From Sthenelais limicola (taxonomy: Eukaryota > Annelida > Polychaeta > Phyllodocida > Sigalionidae): a stretch of DNA of 64,000 nucleotides. The stretch spans positions 78,609,178 to 78,673,177 of the forward strand of contig OW804098.1 in the NCBI GenBank assembly GCA_942159475.1, in the 5' to 3' direction. This document shows, one piece after another, positions 49,098 through 58,083 of this stretch; position 1 is the stretch's first letter; each line of letters starts with the position of its first letter. The translations under genes were made by a program, and so were the position numbers. The notes under the pieces are model-generated. The model saw nothing but the letters and a program-made list of their open reading frames with translations, had not been told where the DNA came from and ran no database searches.

Positions 49098-50120
49098 TTA
49101 TGCCTCCTCCATTTTCACTGGTTCGTCCACCTCATTTTCCGGTTGGTCTTTCAGGTCGTTGTTATTAACAACCTGAGCTGCCTGACCAGGGGCTTCCATC
49201 TTGGCCTCCTGTTGTTCTGCGGGAATCTTGATGGTTCTTGCCTGATCTCCATTTTCCGCTAGTGGTTTTTCAGGCTTTTCTGGGACTTCTATCTGAGCTA
49301 TTTCGGGATTCGCTATCATATTATCCACATTGGCCGCTCCTTGAGGCTTTTGGTCATTCTGTTTACCCTTTCTTGGTGGGCCACCTACTCTCTGATGGTT
49401 TCTCTTTGGCGAGTCATCTTGTGCTTTTAACAATGCTGCCTTGTATCTTAGTTTATCCCGGATGCTTTGTCGCACCACCATCCAACATCTCCCAAGGAAG
49501 TTGCCATTTGGTGGCCATTTGTCAGATTGTAGAACTTCGGGGTTACTCAGCCCCATCCCGATACCCCAATCTTTATCCTTGGGGGACGCCTCACCAATCA
49601 ACTTTTCCCCAGTGTTAAGCAGGAAGTCTTGTACAATTTCATTGGATCTACACTTCGCTTTCAGTGCCCTTTTTATCATCTCCTCCCTGTGCTTTAACCA
49701 CTCTCCTCCGTCATCACCGATGTTTTTCATTAACCTCTTACATTCTGCGGGGTCATATGTGGATAGGGCTATTGAGGGCTTTTCGGCCTCCCTAGCGAAC
49801 TTGGCCTTATGGAAAAAAATGAACTGTTCCACATGTTCAAATTGGTATGTGTCGACGACAAATCTAGATCTAAAGTGATTTGAAAGTGGGGAGTTCCCAG
49901 TAAAAAACACGATGGTATTGATGTCTTTCTTCATTGAAATTCGCGATGGAAGTAATGCTTTAGGTAGGGCACCAAGCTTATTGTGTTGATAAAGATCCCC
50001 GTCTATGACAACACCTCCTCTTACCGCTACCACGTCCTTATAGCCCTTTTGCTCTGCAATTTCCTGTATCATTCTAGCTGTCTGGTTCCTTTGCCTTATG
50101 AACAAAGGGAGGTCCTTTTT
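49098..50120 (-). CDS. LINE ORF1, second part: L1-type C-terminal domain plus NADAR (YbiA-like) domain
   Basis: Open from the target-site copy (KKDLP) to a TAA at 49098-49100. The first codons after the junction (FIRQRNQTARMIQEIAEQKG, then VVIDGDLYQ) fit the C-terminal domain that follows the RRM in L1 ORF1 proteins. Counting from the TTG at 50105, residues about 62-220 are a full NADAR/YbiA domain: FFTGNSPLSN, FVVD, VEQFIFFHKAKF, REEMIKRALKAK, FLLNTGEKLIGEASPKDKDW with GIG, NFLGRCWMVVR. NADAR enzymes are N-glycosidases acting on ADP-ribose- or riboflavin-pathway-type substrates (family knowledge). The conserved Glu of VEQ and the EASP..D..WGIG block are present, so activity is conceivable. 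A lysine/proline/glutamate-rich, probably disordered tail follows. No stop lies within this segment. Confidence 0.9.
   Translation of the reverse strand, partial: KKDLPLFIRQRNQTARMIQEIAEQKGYKDVVAVRGGVVIDGDLYQHNKLGALPKALLPSRISMKKDINTIVFFTGNSPLSNHFRSRFVVDTYQFEHVEQFIFFHKAKFAREAEKPSIALSTYDPAECKRLMKNIGDDGGEWLKHREEMIKRALKAKCRSNEIVQDFLLNTGEKLIGEASPKDKDWGIGMGLSNPEVLQSDKWPPNGNFLGRCWMVVRQSIRDKLRYKAALLKAQDDSPKRNHQRVGGPPRKGKQNDQKPQGAANVDNMIANPEIAQIEVPEKPEKPLAENGDQARTIKIPAEQQEAKMEAPGQAAQVVNNNDLKDQPENEVDEPVKMEEA
50106..50120. repeat. Target-site duplication, copy at LINE poly(A) side
   Basis: AGGGAGGTCCTTTTT on the plus strand, identical to 52113-52127. The T end merges with the poly(A) tail of the insert (poly-T on plus), so the true length is 10-15 bp. 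Confidence 0.9.
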
Positions 50121-50136
50121 TTTTGTTTTTAAAGGT

Positions 50137-50142
50137 TTTATT
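50137..50142 (-). promoter_or_regulatory. Polyadenylation signal AATAAA of the inserted LINE
   Basis: TTTATT on plus, AATAAA on minus, about 15 bases before the A-rich tail. Confidence 0.85.
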
Positions 50143-50350
50143 CAATGATTCCTGCCATCGGGGCTTTTACACTTCTAAGGCAATAACATGTCTCCCTTGT
50201 ATTTTATATTTTTTTGGTATTTTCTTCAATTTTCTTTTCACATTTCTGCTTGAGGCACATATTATACATGATTTCATGAGTCTTTACCTGGATACAAAAA
50301 TAAAAATGATTTTACAATTATAACCTCTTGTTTCGTGATTTCTCGTTTGT

Positions 50351-52112
50351 TTAATTATCAGATAGGTAGAGTCCCTTAAGTTCTTTTATGAACTCTTTCC
50401 ATCTTTCGCCTCTTCCTTTCTTTTTCTGGCTAACTTTCTCTCCATATTGAATTGCCCTGAATTTTTTGATTATCTCCCTGATGAACACTATAAATACAAT
50501 ATCATTCTCATGGAAAAGTCGCTGTCTATTGATCATGTTCTTCGCCTGAATGAGAATCCAGTTTACGAAGTTGTAGCCTTCACCTAAGATTCCCAACAAT
50601 ATATTGGTGGGATTCACAGATTGGGCAGAGAAATCTTTCAGTAATACACTTGTATTCAGCCATTCTTTAATGTGTGACCAGAATATTTTCACCTTTTCGC
50701 ATTTAACAAAATAATGAATTATATTGTCATCCCCATCACAGTAAGAACATCCCGCATTTGGTTTGACATCAATGTTGTTTAGGTATTCATTGCAACATAT
50801 GTTTCTATGGAGTACCTTAAATTGAAAGGATTGCATCCTTGGTTCATTACATGCTTTGAATGGAATACTGAACCTTTTCTGACAGACCTCGTTGGTTGGC
50901 ATGGCCTCGACATCATTTAACACTGCATTCCATTTGAAAATTTTTTCGAAGTCGGGTCTACTCTTTGAGACAAAAGCCTCGTACACTTCTTTGACACTGG
51001 CATTGTAAATATTTAGCAACTCACTATTTATTTCGCATCTGGCTATTTTTCCTGGCTGGGTTGGCGGGTGAGGATCCGGGTCGTCCTCCTCCTCCAACAG
51101 CAGCCACCATATCGGGTTAGTGATGTTTTTGATTTTCATGATCTCCAAAAAGGTTACATTTATGCCAAATTTCTCTTTCATTTCACTTGTTGAGGCTATT
51201 TCCCCCCTGGGGTTTGCCAGGTCTCCAATGGTGATGATACCTGCCTTATTCCATCTATCATTTTGTAACATTTTACCCTTTATGCGAATGAACCTATTTG
51301 AGTTTAGCCTCTCTCTACTCACATCTACTTTGGTCATGGGGAATTTTTTGTAGTAGACTCTATCCCACACTCCAAAAATTTCATCATGGAATTTTCCCAG
51401 ACTTTTATCTGGTTTGCTTCTACACAGATACAGATCTTCCACTGATTTCTCATGGAAACACTCCAGAGTTTTCACCCATTTTGCGCCAGGCTTTCCCAGG
51501 GCCCTGGCTACCCAAGATACTCTGTTTGCTTTGATGATTTCCGCAATACATCTCATCCCCAGCCCCCCTTCCCCAGGTTTTTGTTTCAGATAATCCCATG
51601 CAATTTTGCACCCCCTCGAGCCCCAGATCAGAGATTTTACCACACCTTCGACTTCTTTGACGAAGGTTACATCTGTGTAAGTTACTGCAAGGACGTGCTG
51701 CAGAATTGGTAACATCAACGAGTTATTAATTATTACCTTACCTCTCAGCGAGAGTTGCCTCGGTGCCCATGCCCCAACAACCCCTTTCATCTTTTTTATC
51801 GCCTCTCTAAAGTTTAATTCATGCTCATCTTTCGCCCATTTTGGGTGTGCGATCCACGCCCCAAGTAATTTTATATTTCTCTGGAATTTTACTGGACGAG
51901 TTCTTATCTCCTCTTCATCAAAAGTTCCTAAACATAAACCCATCGTTTTTTCTTCATTAAGACATAGGCCCGAGGCTCTACCAAATTTTGTTGATCATTT
52001 CTTATCACAATTGCTAAGGTTTCAACTACCAGCGTGAATAATGCAGGGGACATGGGGTCCCCCTGCTTGACCCCTCTCTTGAGATCGAACCAACCTGATG
52101 CAAATCCATTGT
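50351..52112 (-). pseudogene. LINE ORF2 C-terminal part, motif C deleted
   Basis: From 52112 the frame carries RT motif B (RGVKQGDPMSPALFTLVVE, AIVIRN). It breaks near 51990, where another frame resumes at KFGRASGLCLNEEKT and stays open for 530 codons (51943-50351). In the outer LINE about 45 residues, including FADDT, lie between the equivalent points; here they are missing, so the catalytic motif C is gone. The remainder holds the thumb-like region (RGKVIINNSLMLPILQHVL), a long C-terminal domain and a zinc knuckle (CSYCDGDDNIIHYFVKC). The loss of motif C would abolish polymerase activity. The stop is followed by the 3' UTR. Confidence 0.9.
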
Positions 52113-52127
52113 AGGGAGGTCCTTTTT
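52113..52127. repeat. Target-site duplication, copy at LINE 5' side
   Basis: AGGGAGGTCCTTTTT, identical to 50106-50120. In the host ORF1 frame both copies encode KKDLP, so host coding resumes in phase across the insert. Confidence 0.9.
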
Positions 52128-53194
52128 GATTCTGACCCTGTCCTTCTCCTCTAGCTATGTCCAGTTGGCTGTTTCGCCTGGAATACTCTCTTTACATCAT
52201 CCGTCGACTCGAACTCAATTTTGACTGGCACATTCTCCTTCCAGCCAAGCCTGTACATTTTGATTATTTTCAAGTTGACTAAGCCCATTTTTTCTTCCAA
52301 GATTCCCTTTATTTTGGCTCTCAGAGTTTCCTTGAATTCCACCTTTCCTGAAACGACTCCCATAAAGAAAACGTTTTTCTCTAGCTTCTTCAATTCACTT
52401 GTGACTATCTCCTTCTCTCTCTGTTCTTCAGATCTTTGGATCCTCACCTGGTCAGTATCCTTGGTCACTTGGAGCTTTTCCTTCACTACCACCAGCTCCT
52501 GCTCCGCCATCTCCAGTCTTCTTTTTATTTCATCCATTTCACAGTCCCTAGCACCATTCTCCTCCGTAATTTCAGTTTTGTAATCTTCCAGATTTTTTTC
52601 TTGGTCGTCTACTCTCGTATTGACTTTTCCTAGACCCTCTTCGAGAACACCTGTTCTTTTTTTGACCGCTTTGACTTCTTTCATCGCTTCAAAAAAATTT
52701 TCAAATTTTTCCTGTTCCTCCTTGAACTTCTTTTCCTCCTCTATGTGCTTTAGAGCTTCTTCACGGTGTCTAGTTTCCCTATCTCCTGCGAGCTGTCTGA
52801 GTAGCTCGAACATTGGGCCGCCAGGATGATCAGCAAGATCGGTGAGGGGGTCCTGTTGTGTTTCGGTCTCTTTCTCTTCGTCATTTTCCTTCATGGTCGC
52901 ACCTTGTGGCTGCGCCATATTTTTCCCCTTTTTAGCGTTTTTATTAGCAACTAGTATTACTCTGGCCTGTTTGCACGATGTGGCCTCGGGGGAGTTAGGA
53001 GCCTCAGTTCTTTTCCTTTTCAGTTGTTGCTTATCGTCTACTTGGATTAACTCAGTCTCTAGATCTGACATAGCGGGAAGCCATTGCAACGGGTTGTTTA
53101 GGCCTATGTCTACTGTTACGGTCAATGTTTTGGTATTTTCTAAGATGGCCACCCCTACTTCCGGCCGTACTTTCCTTTCGCTTATCACATTCAA
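52113..53194 (-). CDS. LINE ORF1, first part: coiled coil and RRM-like domain
   Basis: Open from about 53194 (TTG); the best start is the ATG at 53071 (MSDLETELIQ). Features, counted from 53194: basic KRKRTE near residue 59 (nuclear signal-like), a disordered region, a long charged heptad-rich coiled coil at residues about 138-272 (trimerisation in L1-type ORF1 proteins), then an RRM-like domain at about 273-342 (KNVFFMGVV ... IKMYRLGW ... VPVKIEFESTDDVKRVF). The frame hits TAG at 52151-52153 after PTGHS. A one-base shift restores EEKDRVRIKKDLP up to the target site, so a small indel lies near 52155-52180. The protein would bind element RNA. With the second part the full ORF1 would be about 650 residues, long for an L1-type ORF1 because of the NADAR domain and tail. 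Confidence 0.85.
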
Positions 53195-53600
53195 TATCTG
53201 GCTACTATGTTTGTGAATACCACTTTTTCTTTATAAAAAAATGTCTTAATGGTTATATGTTCAGTTATTCCGTACTTCCCATCCGGGTTAGTTCACCTCT
53301 GTCGCGTTATTGGGCTGGAAGTAACTCCTAATGGATTCACGAACAGCATCGTGACGATAAGCGCGTTCAGTCCTTTGGTAGTACTCACGGTTGCCGTTCT
53401 ATGGCGGTGTCGCTGGTGTTAGTGTCCCGCTTCAGTATATAATCCCGGGTTTATTAGATTTATAACACTTCCCCACTGTTGTAGCCCTTAATAAGGAATG
53501 TACGCGGCAACGAAACACTCACTAGGTGGCGGGTGCAATGTCGGTGTCCCGTCCTAACATAGCCTAATACACAAACAGGATTAGGCCGTCCTTACTGTGA
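53195..53600 (-). other. Probable 5' region of the outer LINE
   Basis: Moderately GC-rich sequence upstream of ORF1. No start-site signal can be picked out. A short word (GGACGGGACACCGA.ATT..ACCCGCCACCTA) on the minus strand at 53524-53556 recurs on the plus strand at 54884-54915. Confidence 0.4.
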
Positions 53601-53820
53601 CTGCCTGCCGCATCCTGTTGAGGGGATGCGGCAGGCTACATAATCGTTGGGCTCGCCATGAGGCCCCTAACATAACTGGCCATATTGCGGCCATATCATA
53701 ACTGGAAAAAGCAATTATTGTGATGAATTGTCCAAATAATTGAATGGGATTTAAATACAAAAGATCTGCTGAGGATAGCATTTTATAATAGTGAAGAATG
53801 ATGTACATAGCATTGGTTTA

Positions 53821-54663
53821 CAGAGTGCGAAATTAGCACCCGCCCGCCGCCAAATGCGAGTAAACATTTGTGCGGGCGGGTAAAACCTCCTTGGCGGGTG
53901 AATGAAAATTAGCTACACATGAATTGATAGGTTGTCATGAGTCTAGTCTATGGGCAAAATATCCACTGCTAGAATCCACAAATCTGAATGTCGTCCTCTC
54001 CCTGTCTTTAACCTAAATAAATGTAATTCTGGCTCATCACAGCTCGTTGAGTCATGGATTAGAAAAGAAACAAATAGATTCAATCTTTTCCATATGGCGT
54101 ATGTTTTAACTGGGCCCTAGCCATATAAAAAGAGGGGAAATGTCTCAAAAGTCGTTGCTAAATTTCTTCCAAAAGCCAACGTAAAATTACAGTGGCAGAC
54201 GTCTGCTCCTTTCATGTTGGCCACTTTGGACGACGTCAACGTCACTTCCAACGCAATATTTGACTATCATATATACCTGTATATTTCAGCATATCTTTTG
54301 GTACAAGGTGGGCTTGGGAAGTGCATGACAAATGGACGGAAAAGATATGCCGTCAGACAAGAGTGAATCTAACAAGTAGGACATGAATCTGGTTGTCCCA
54401 CTCTTAAAAGTTAAATAGATAGAGTTAAAGAACCTTCAGAGATAAGTTTATTGAGCCCCAAAAAGTAGTGGGCTTTATTTTCCTAGCACGTCTCTGTATA
54501 CGGAAATATGAGAAGTGTAGAATACGGTACATAAGAAAATATGCCAAAATGTAGGATTAGGATCATCTGTCATTACAGTGTAATTTGTGGGCGGGTAAAT
54601 ATCTGCATTTACCCGCCAAGTTGGCGGGTGGAGAAAAAAGTTAAGTGACAAATCACGCACTTG
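53821..54663 (+). mobile_element. Decayed TIR DNA transposon with transposase-like N terminus
   Basis: The left end CAGAGTGCGAAATTAGCACCC and the right end (reverse complement CAAGTGCGTGATTTGTCA...CACCCGCC) are imperfect inverted repeats. Both ends carry GGCGGGT/ACCCGCC words. Inside, an ATG at 54140 opens MSQKSLLNFFQKPT and stops (54182). An adjacent frame continues PFMLATLDDVNVTSNAIFD to about 54264. An N terminus ending in NFFQKP is typical of BED/hAT-type transposases and their domesticated relatives (family knowledge). No 8-bp target duplication found. About 840 bp is too short for an autonomous copy, so internally deleted and decayed. Confidence 0.5.
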
Positions 54664-55084
54664 TTGAGCGCTGTTTCTCCCACCTAGACTCTCACACCAT
54701 AGGTGAGAAAACTAATAATATATAATATGGGTTAGGCCGCCAGAAACTGTACAATTGTCAGATGTAGGCTTTTAAAATATAACTTCTTAATAGGGTAATT
54801 GTACTGTCATTAGGGGTCTGGAAAACCACTGAAATGCGTTGTTAACATATAGAGCTATATAGCGCCGACTGCGCCTACCGCTGGACGGGACACCGAGATT
54901 CGACCCGCCACCTATTGTCATAAATACACAACGCCCAATGCACACGCTCTATTCCTGCAGTGATGCTGATACAGCACTGCTTGCATTTACACTCACTCAC
55001 TATTTAGTTTCTCAACGGGTTTTTCTTCTCTCGTTGGTTAGATCAGACCGTTTATTCCTTCCCGCCACGACCTCCTCCAGGGTG
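54664..55084. other. Non-coding; contains an inverted copy of a LINE-flank word
   Basis: GGACGGGACACCGAGATTCG at 54884 matches the minus strand of 53524-53556. No gene. Confidence 0.4.
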
Positions 55085-55433
55085 GGCGATAACAGGTGGG
55101 GATGACAGACTTTCACTAACGTCTCTTTGCTTCCTCCGAGAATGTTACCTCCACATTAGACCTCTCTCCAATTGTAATGTTCGCATTGATATTCCTTTTT
55201 AGATCATTTGTGAGCTTCTCGCTCCTTTGGTATTCCTATATCAAGAGTCGGTTGAGTTCTCCCTGCTCGACCAGGTAGCCGTAATGGCGGACTGCCTCGT
55301 GTAGCCAGTTCGTACTTTTAACCTTCCTATACTTCTTATCCGTCTTTCCGTATTCACTTTAAACTGTTTCTCAATGTTCTTGGGTCACTTATAAAGTTAT
55401 ATCCGCAAGGTTATAACCAAGTGTCGATCCAGG
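55085..55433 (-). pseudogene. Decayed coding segment, family not recognised
   Basis: After an excellent acceptor (CCTCTTTTTTTTTCAG|CC at 55434) pieces of reading frame follow on the minus strand. They are broken by stops and shifts: PGSTLGYNLADI, FISDPRTLRNSLK, then a longer piece SEYGKTDKKYRKVKSTNWLH, EAVRHYGYLVEQGELNRLLI, a TAG, and EYQRSEKLTNDLKRNINANI to SNVEVTFSEEAKR. The codon choice and charged helical pattern are protein-like over about 90 codons, so this was coding once. It lies about 90 bp downstream of the exon at 55526-55721. It may be the next exon of the same gene copy or a transposon remnant. Confidence 0.5.
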
Positions 55434-55525
55434 CTGAAAAAAAAAGAGGATTAGCTGAGAGAGCCTAAGCTCTACCTTTTACCACTTTCAATTCAAACCG
55501 GAAATTCTAATACTATATATTATAC

Positions 55526-55721
55526 CATCCAAAAAGTTCTCCATGTAATTCCTGCCAGTTTCTGAGAAAATCGCTATTGATTCTGGTAGTGCAAAGCCCA
55601 TGGGGCCAAAAGCCTTTTATTGTGAATTTAATGATATCATTTATTTGATGAACCTTAAATTTTGGGTCATACCAATGTTTTTTTATTGATTCCAAACCTC
55701 CAGATTCTCCTAATTCCGAAT
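55526..55721 (-). CDS. Candidate exon in left arm of the inverted repeat, product unknown
   Basis: Acceptor TTTTTTTGTACTTGGCAG|AT and donor TTTGGATG|GTATAA bound 196 bp: two bases, 64 codons, two bases. It includes SELGESGGLESIKKHWYDP, IKGFWPHGLCTTRINSDF and RNWQELHGELFG. It is fully open, and a diverged second copy of the same peptide exists in the right arm, which supports past or present coding function. Phase 2 at its end fits the block at 40423-40464, so it could be an upstream exon of the same minus-strand gene with the LINE cluster in its intron. That link is only an inference. Confidence 0.5.
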
Positions 55722-56126
55722 CTGCCAAGTACAAAAAAATAATTTAATCAATTTAAAAATATTTACTGGCTCTAGAATTAAGTGACTGATATCAATCAAT
55801 AGGAAATAGTGTGCCCCAAAGTAGTTTTTATTTGACCTAAGATGTCAGTGCAATATCTCCTGAGTTATTTGCAAAAGACCTCAAAATGACCTTTGACCTT
55901 GACCTTTATTAGGACTTTTGCAAATAACTCTGAGAATAATGCACTGACATCTTAGGTCAAATGAAATCATTTTAGGTCACATTATATCCTATCGATTGAT
56001 ATCAATCACTTGATTCTAAAAGTAAATATTTTTTATCTAATATTTTTATTGATTAATTTTATTTATTTTTACTTTTGTTTTCAACGTGGAGAACTAAAAT
56101 TCCTCAGTGGTTACAAAATTGAAATT

Positions 56127-56365
56127 GGCAGATTCGGAATCAGGAGATTAGGGAGATTAGGGAGATTAAGAACCAATCAAAAGACATTGGTGTAACCAAA
56201 ATTGTACGGTTCCCCAAACAGCATGATATTCTGCACCTGGGCTATTAAAAATGAATCCAGGCTGTTGGTTCCATAGGCTTTGCACTATTAAAATCAATGC
56301 CGAATTCCTGAAAAAATGGCAGGAATTACATGGAGAACTTTTGGCATATGATAATATAGGGATAT
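56127..56365 (+). pseudogene. Second, broken copy of the same exon in the right arm
   Basis: On the plus strand after ATTGGCAG the sequence reads SESGD, several stops in the GAGATTAGG repeats, then EPIKRHWC and finally LCTIKINAEFLKKWQELHGE. It aligns with the left-arm exon (LCTTRINSDFLRNWQELHGE). The donor site is lost. The intact last 30 codons differ from the left arm mostly by conservative changes. Confidence 0.6.
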
Positions 56366-57029
56366 ATATACTCTACACTGACTGCTTATTAGGTTGACTC
56401 CAGGTTGTAGCTGTGTGGCTAGGTGCGCAGGACAGCGCTAATGGCTACCTGGCACTGCTGGAGGTGCAGACACTGCATATACCATTTGTTATCACATATT
56501 ATTATCAAAATACTAAGAAACTCATCTCACCTTAACAGTGGAAGTCATTTTACAATGAGATCTTATGATCTCAGGAGGCTCGTACCAGTTGCAGCTACAG
56601 TTGTTTCATTAGTTGTTTGTCCAAAATGTAACACTTTCACGCTTTCTGCTGAACCTAAAGTCTAGTATGACCCTAGATGCGTCTCACTTAAAAGCTAGCC
56701 TATTTCAAATACAAGCCTGCGTTTGGGGGTCATGATAAAATCAAATCAATTAAAAATTAATTCTCAATTCTCGTAATCATGGTTACAGTGTGTGGTGTGC
56801 GAATTTAACACCAGTGATAATTGTCGCACCCACCACTACCCAGCAGCGGTCAAAGAAGCTTTCGGTTTCAGTGCTAAAACAAAGCATTTATTAGAAAATC
56901 AAATTCTAAGGCCAGTTTTAATCAATTAGGGAAATTCTAAGGCCTGTGTGTTGCTGACATCATTGCGATTCTCCTGATATATAACATTAGTTTGTGTCTC
57001 GAATATACTTTTCTGAAAGCATTGGAATA
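56366..57029. other. Non-coding, no clear feature
   Basis: An 80-codon plus-strand frame at 56.42-56.67 kb has no recognised motif. Confidence 0.4.
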
Positions 57030-57680
57030 CACTATGCACCGAAACACTATGCACCGAAACACTACGAACGCCGCCCCATAACTGAGACGCGATTTTTAGA
57101 CTACGGATTTGTACACTGCTCAGCCTTTGTCGCTCATATTCTCCTACAAAAGTATGCATCCAGTATGATGAATAGCCAGCAGAAGAATACAGCAATACAT
57201 TAGTAAAGTCGAATTAACCGAAACGCACACCAGTAAATGACAACCTTCGTTCAACTTTCATCAACGCTAGCGTGAATGGGGAACCCATATTGGCCGATCT
57301 ACCGAACTGACAGCGTGCTGACTACGTAATGTTCGACCAAAAGGCAGCGTAATGCTTCATACAGAGTCCCATAGGAGTTGGAACAGCCAGAGCAGCCACT
57401 CTCAGCCAATTAGATCACGCGCCTACAGCATGACGTCATAGCGGCGGACCAGCGTGGGGAAAGACCCATGGTCCAGGAGAAAAACAAAGCTAAACAACGA
57501 CGGAACTTGGCTGTCATATTCAAGGTAGAAGTCTGGAATGATTACATTAAAAAGCTAACGAAATATAGATTCTTTTGCTAAAATTGAAATGTCTGCAGGT
57601 GTCTGATGGTGGAGCCATAAAGTCAACTGCAGACCTTGTCAAGCCTAACACCTGACAACCCTTGCCTCTGTGTGTATAGC
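57030..57680 (+). repeat. Diverged direct repeat, copy 1
   Basis: Shares an ordered set of words with 58975-59495: ACTACGAACGCCGCCCCATA, CTCTCAGCCAAT, ATTACATTAAAAA...AAATATA, AACACCTGACAACCCTT. Overall identity is low, with many gaps. Contains a short tandem (CACTATGCACCGAAA twice at 57030-57060). Old duplication or two copies of an old repeat. Confidence 0.4.
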
Positions 57681-58083
57681 CAGCCGGGTCCCCGGCTCAG
57701 CAGTTCATTGCAAAAGTGATGATCCCTTCGAGGAGGATGGCGATCCTTTATTATCCATATAATATACGGCTAGAGCGATTTCTAGGAAAGGAGGTAGAAA
57801 TCCATATAAGGAATAGAAGGGTTTCTTTGTCCCGAATGTTCTCGAAATTTGTTGTTTTACAAACCACTTTACTCATCTGTAGAGGTCTGTCCCCCCTCTC
57901 TGGATGTCGTCGTATGTGGTTTGTGAAGGTATTTGGGGTGGAAATGTGATTTTGAAGCCTTTTTTAAATTGGGATACCCACATTCTATTTATAGCCTGGG
58001 AAAGCCCCTGTGAGATACTACGTCATTAGCCACAAGCTACTCTGTCAATCTGTATTGCTCATAATATCATTGTGGTATGTGTA
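57681..58083. other. Non-coding, no clear feature
   Basis: A 77-codon plus-strand frame (57716-57949) without motif. Confidence 0.35.

Larger units (their letters stand above)
50121..52112 (-). mobile_element. 5'-truncated LINE inserted in ORF1 of the outer LINE
   Basis: Begins inside the reverse transcriptase (YNGFASGWFDLKRGVKQGD) at 52112 and ends in AATAAA (50137-50142) and an A-rich tail (AAAAACAAAAAAAAA) at 50121. It is flanked by a 15-bp target duplication. These are the classic signs of target-primed reverse transcription. The 3' UTR is about 230 bp. It belongs to the same broad clade as the outer element but a different subfamily (clearly different ORF2 C terminus). Insertion in the same orientation as its host. 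Confidence 0.93.
45241..53194 (-). mobile_element. Outer L1/Tx1-like LINE with NADAR-containing ORF1, interrupted by a second LINE
   Basis: Reading down the minus strand: ORF1 first part (53194-52113), inserted LINE (52112-50121), ORF1 second part with NADAR domain (50120-49098), 60-bp gap, ORF2 (49037-45241) with endonuclease, reverse transcriptase and zinc knuckle. Removing the roughly 2.0-kb insert leaves about 6 kb, normal for an L1-clade element. The 5' end is not defined. The 3' end may be at 44265. The copy is dead: ORF1 is frameshifted and interrupted; ORF2 has at least three frameshifts and one in-frame stop. Clade placement is from domain order and motifs, not from a tree. Confidence 0.9.
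55511..56365. repeat. Large imperfect inverted repeat (foldback), arms about 370 and 450 bp
   Basis: Left arm 55511-55876, spacer 55877-55914, right arm 55915-56365. Inner arms match almost exactly (AGTTATTTGCAAAAG / CTTTTGCAAATAACT; ATTTGACCTAAGATGTCAGTGC and its complement). Outer arms match as CCAAAAAGTTCTCCATGTAA / TTACATGGAGAACTTTTGG. The spacer holds TGACCTTTGACCTTGACCTTT. Right-arm excess includes GAGATTAGG repeated three times. Each arm contains the same coding block, so this is an inverted duplication of a gene piece, or a foldback element that carries one. Confidence 0.85.
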
